Source: Antedon mediterranea (Eukaryota; Echinodermata; Crinoidea; Comatulida; Antedonidae). Taken from it: a stretch of DNA of 21,936 nucleotides. The stretch spans positions 38,934,501-38,956,436 of the forward strand of contig NC_092672.1 in NCBI RefSeq assembly GCF_964355755.1, written 5' to 3'. Position numbers and translations under genes: made by a program. Positions 19,718-21,936 of the stretch are shown here, one piece after another (position 1 is the stretch's first letter; the number at the start of each line of letters is the position of its first letter). The notes beneath the pieces were generated by a model. That model saw nothing but the letters and a program-made list of their open reading frames with translations. It did no database searches and had not been told where the DNA came from.

Positions 19718-19723
19718 AATAAA
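19718..19723 (+). promoter_or_regulatory. Likely polyadenylation signal AATAAA of SVOP
   Basis: AATAAA lies 50 nt after the stop codon, and a GT-rich stretch (TCTGTTGTTGG) follows about 12 nt later, as expected for a downstream element. Other AATAAA copies at 19872, 20234 and 20252 could serve longer 3' ends. Confidence 0.5.
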
Positions 19724-19864
19724 TATCAAGTTCATCTGTTGTTGGAAAGTATGATGTTCTATGTTTGATTTTAAATGAAAAGATGTATATTTCTATAAAA
19801 TATTAATATATATTATGTATTGATTGTATATACAGTAGTTATATATATATATATATTACAGTAT

Positions 19865-20000
19865 TTATTCGAATAAATGACCTGCTTAAAATAAGTCACA
19901 CAAATCCCGCCCCCCTTCCACTAATAGAACATTGTTTGGAAAAACACCCCTCGAATAAATGCCTGTCGGGGCGTTTATTTTTTTCCTTGAGTAAATGCCC
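19865..20000. repeat. Dispersed repeat with GAATAAATGCC / GGCGTTTATT arms
   Basis: CGAATAAATG occurs at about 19870 and 19952. AATAAATGCC is followed 6 nt later by GGCGTTTATT, giving a hairpin with one G-T pair. A C-rich run (CCCGCCCCCCTTCC) lies between the copies. Similar sequence reappears at 21733-21845 in the same orientation, so this is an interspersed family rather than a local duplication. Confidence 0.55.
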
Positions 20001-20869
20001 TGCCACATGCATATACACACAATATTGTATTGAAACACATTTTTATTTAAAGTAGAATGTATTGAGTTCCATGATGTACAATTTAACAAACAATTTGATA
20101 GGCTTACATATAATTGTTACTGTAGTTGATCACTTCTTGATATTGTATTATCTCCTATCTAGGGGCATTGATTATCACATTGCCATAGCAAAAGAGTTAT
20201 AAACTTAGTTAAATATTACTGTATTTAAATGTTAATAAACAATGACTACAAAATAAATAATAAGTTTGAATCGCATCTTTATTGAACGACGGTTATAAAC
20301 ATGATGTTTTGGGAAAGCGTGTAATATTACACAGTCTGACTACACTAAATAAAGAGTGTTATGTAGCGCTTCTTTTAGTTTGAGTTGATAAGGTGTATTT
20401 GCAGAATCTTATTAGATTGTTGAATGTGAGAGGCTCTATCACGGACTAGATGTTCACGCAATATTTATTTGCTGCTATTGTTGCCTTGAGGAAGACAAAT
20501 TATTACATTTTGAAAATAAAGTTTGAATCTTAAAAGTTTCGCCAATATCGCCCGATTAGGTGAGGGCAATAGGTATATTTTCTATTTTGCCGTGATCCGT
20601 GCTCACGGGACTTTTCAGAATAAATATCCCCATTATCATCTATATTTGTGTTTAGTTCTCCGTCTTACACACACACATAGAGCAAGCCTGACAGCAAAAT
20701 AATATATTTACATAAAGACCCTGTTCCGTTGGAGTTGTTCCGTTCTCGCGTCGTGTATACATTAGACTGGCAGCCCAGCGACATTTGGTTAGATGAGCTA
20801 AGTACCAATATCTGACTATTTAAGTGTGTTGGAGGTCAATTGAAGTTAATGAAAGTTAATGAAAATGGG

Positions 20870-21090
20870 AGTCTGCCGGGTGCCCCTGCTGCGTCTAGAC
20901 CGGGAGACCCCGAAAGGTGCTAAAAAATTGTCACCAGTTAGATGAGAGAGATACCACCTAATTTCACCAGCATGGGATGCCCATTGGCATCCTTATACCA
21001 GTATCACAACCGACCGACTTTTTGTCTGCTGCAATAGGCCCGCCAGGGCCTAAAATTGGGACAGCATAGATGAGTGAGGTACCACTCAAA
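20870..21090. other. GC-richer patch with strong hairpins and an internal direct repeat
   Basis: GGATGCC/GGCATCC with a 4-nt loop lies at 20975-20992, and TAGGCCC/GGGCCTA with a 4-nt loop at 21035-21052. GATGAGAGAGATACCAC (20941) resembles GATGAGTGAGGTACCAC (about 21069). A GTCTAGAC palindrome occurs near 20893. No long open frame is evident. It may be a fragment of a mobile element or a structured RNA; identity is unknown. Confidence 0.4.
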
Positions 21091-21282
21091 ATTAATGCCA
21101 AATAAACAAGTTGTGTTCATACAATACTAAATGGATATAGAAGTGAACGCGAATTATTTTTACTGTATACAGTATTAAAATCGTCGAACGTTGAAAGTAA
21201 TTGTTATTCGATAAACAAGAGGTTTATAGTTACATTAAGAAAACGTTTATAATTGAGAATTATTTCCGAAATGTTGTGTTAA

Positions 21283-21350
21283 TTTGTGTGGCATAACAGT
21301 TAGTGCCACATGTTAGAGAGTTTCGCAGGATCAACTCCCGGTGAGTCCAC
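21283..21350 (+). repeat. tRNA-like element with Pol III boxes (possible SINE)
   Basis: TGGCATAACAGTTAGTG at 21289-21305 fits an A box well. GGATCAACTCC at 21328-21338 fits the B box with two mismatches. Spacing is as in a tRNA. An A-rich then T-rich tract follows from 21351, as in a retroposon tail. Acceptor pairing is weak. Confidence 0.45.
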
Positions 21351-21732
21351 AAATTAAAAAAGATTTTTTTTCAATTAAATTTATCAAATTTTCTATTGAT
21401 TTAGGCCTAATTGTCTTTTTTATTAAAAAAATTAAATTTTTATGAATATAAAATTGAATAAATGAATATTAAGCATTGTTTTGGGTTTGAACTTTTTATT
21501 CCATATTGTATTCATGGTTACTCTCATCTTGATGGCCTGATTTTCAGACTCTTAGCTCGCTATGTCGGTCGAGTTGTTGAGTAAGCTGCCAGGACTTTAT
21601 GTGCGCTATCTGTGTCCCGTTAGGACCCTGGGATACTTCTGCCCATGTTGCAAGCCGTCTAAAACGTCTTCCTCCTTAGACCAAAACGGCTCACTGTGTC
21701 GCGGAATAATGTGTTAATTATACCAATTAGGA

Positions 21733-21845
21733 TGGTATTTATATGAATAAACGCTCGGAACACCTCCCCATTAAAACATCAATTAAAATAATTATCGCCG
21801 ACCCCCTCCCCCCACCCAAACACCCTCTAATAAACGCCCATCCAC
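21733..21845. repeat. Second copy of the AATAAACGCC dispersed repeat
   Basis: GAATAAACGCTCGG and AATAAACGCCC flank a C-rich core (CCCCCTCCCCCCACCC), with the same layout and orientation as 19865-20000. Confidence 0.5.
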
Positions 21846-21936
21846 ATTGATATATTGTATTATATTTATAACACCGATTTCATCAGACTGTTATCTACAA
21901 TTACCAAGCATTTGTTATTCTTTTTTACCACTTTTC

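Larger units (their letters stand above)
19669..21936 (+). other. 3' UTR and downstream intergenic region
   Basis: The first part is probably SVOP 3' UTR; a TA run lies near 19839-19855. Then follow a dispersed-repeat fragment (19865-20000), about 850 nt of unremarkable AT-rich sequence, a GC-richer structured patch (20870-21090), a tRNA-like element (21283-21350), a GC-richer patch at 21530-21720 without a clear open frame, and a second copy of the dispersed repeat (21733-21845). No second gene is recognised. Confidence 0.6.

Noticed and set aside
21530-21720. GC-richer patch as an exon of a neighbouring gene
   Set aside because: No frame with plausible splice borders or a recognisable protein could be read on either strand.

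Overview
This is a piece of a metazoan nuclear genome. It is AT-rich, and genes are split by introns with GT...AG borders and poly-pyrimidine acceptors. One gene on the + strand fills positions 214 to 19668: the ortholog of the synaptic vesicle 2-related protein SVOP, an orphan transporter of the major facilitator superfamily (MFS). The 5' end of the gene (start codon, cytosolic N-terminus, first part of membrane helix 1) lies upstream of the window. From residue 1 at position 214 the remaining 445 codons can be joined with every splice phase matching, from the helix-1 motif [13 protein letters not shown] to a TAG stop at 19666-19668. All MFS signatures are present: [32 protein letters not shown] and PIETKGR. 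The species cannot be named. An invertebrate, perhaps a marine deuterostome, is a guess from gene architecture and dispersed repeats.

Layout: exon A (214-384); two homologous alternative exons B1 (3457-3581) and B2 (7476-7600); then exons C (9583-9646), D (10113-10238), E (11597-11728), F (12713-12789), G (13245-13321), H (15647-15748), I (16076-16187), J (16762-16843), K (17436-17525), L (17783-17896) and M (19603-19668, stop). The last 2.3 kb is 3' UTR and intergenic sequence with dispersed repeats and no convincing second gene.

The main discovery is the B1/B2 pair. Both exons are exactly 125 nt, enter in phase 0, leave two bases into a codon, have identical GTAAGT donors, and encode the same segment (helices 3 and 4) with 27 of 41 identical residues. 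Most shared codons near the 3' end differ synonymously. Including both, or neither, brings a stop codon almost at once. This is the architecture of mutually exclusive splicing, which would give two transporter isoforms with different helix 3/4 surfaces.

The second striking property is repeat load. Seven unrelated tandem arrays (unit sizes 141, 50, 100, about 100, 70, 82 and 40 bp) sit in six introns and make up roughly 39% of the window. Two of them, after exons E and I, begin at the exon edge and have multiplied the 5' splice site itself.
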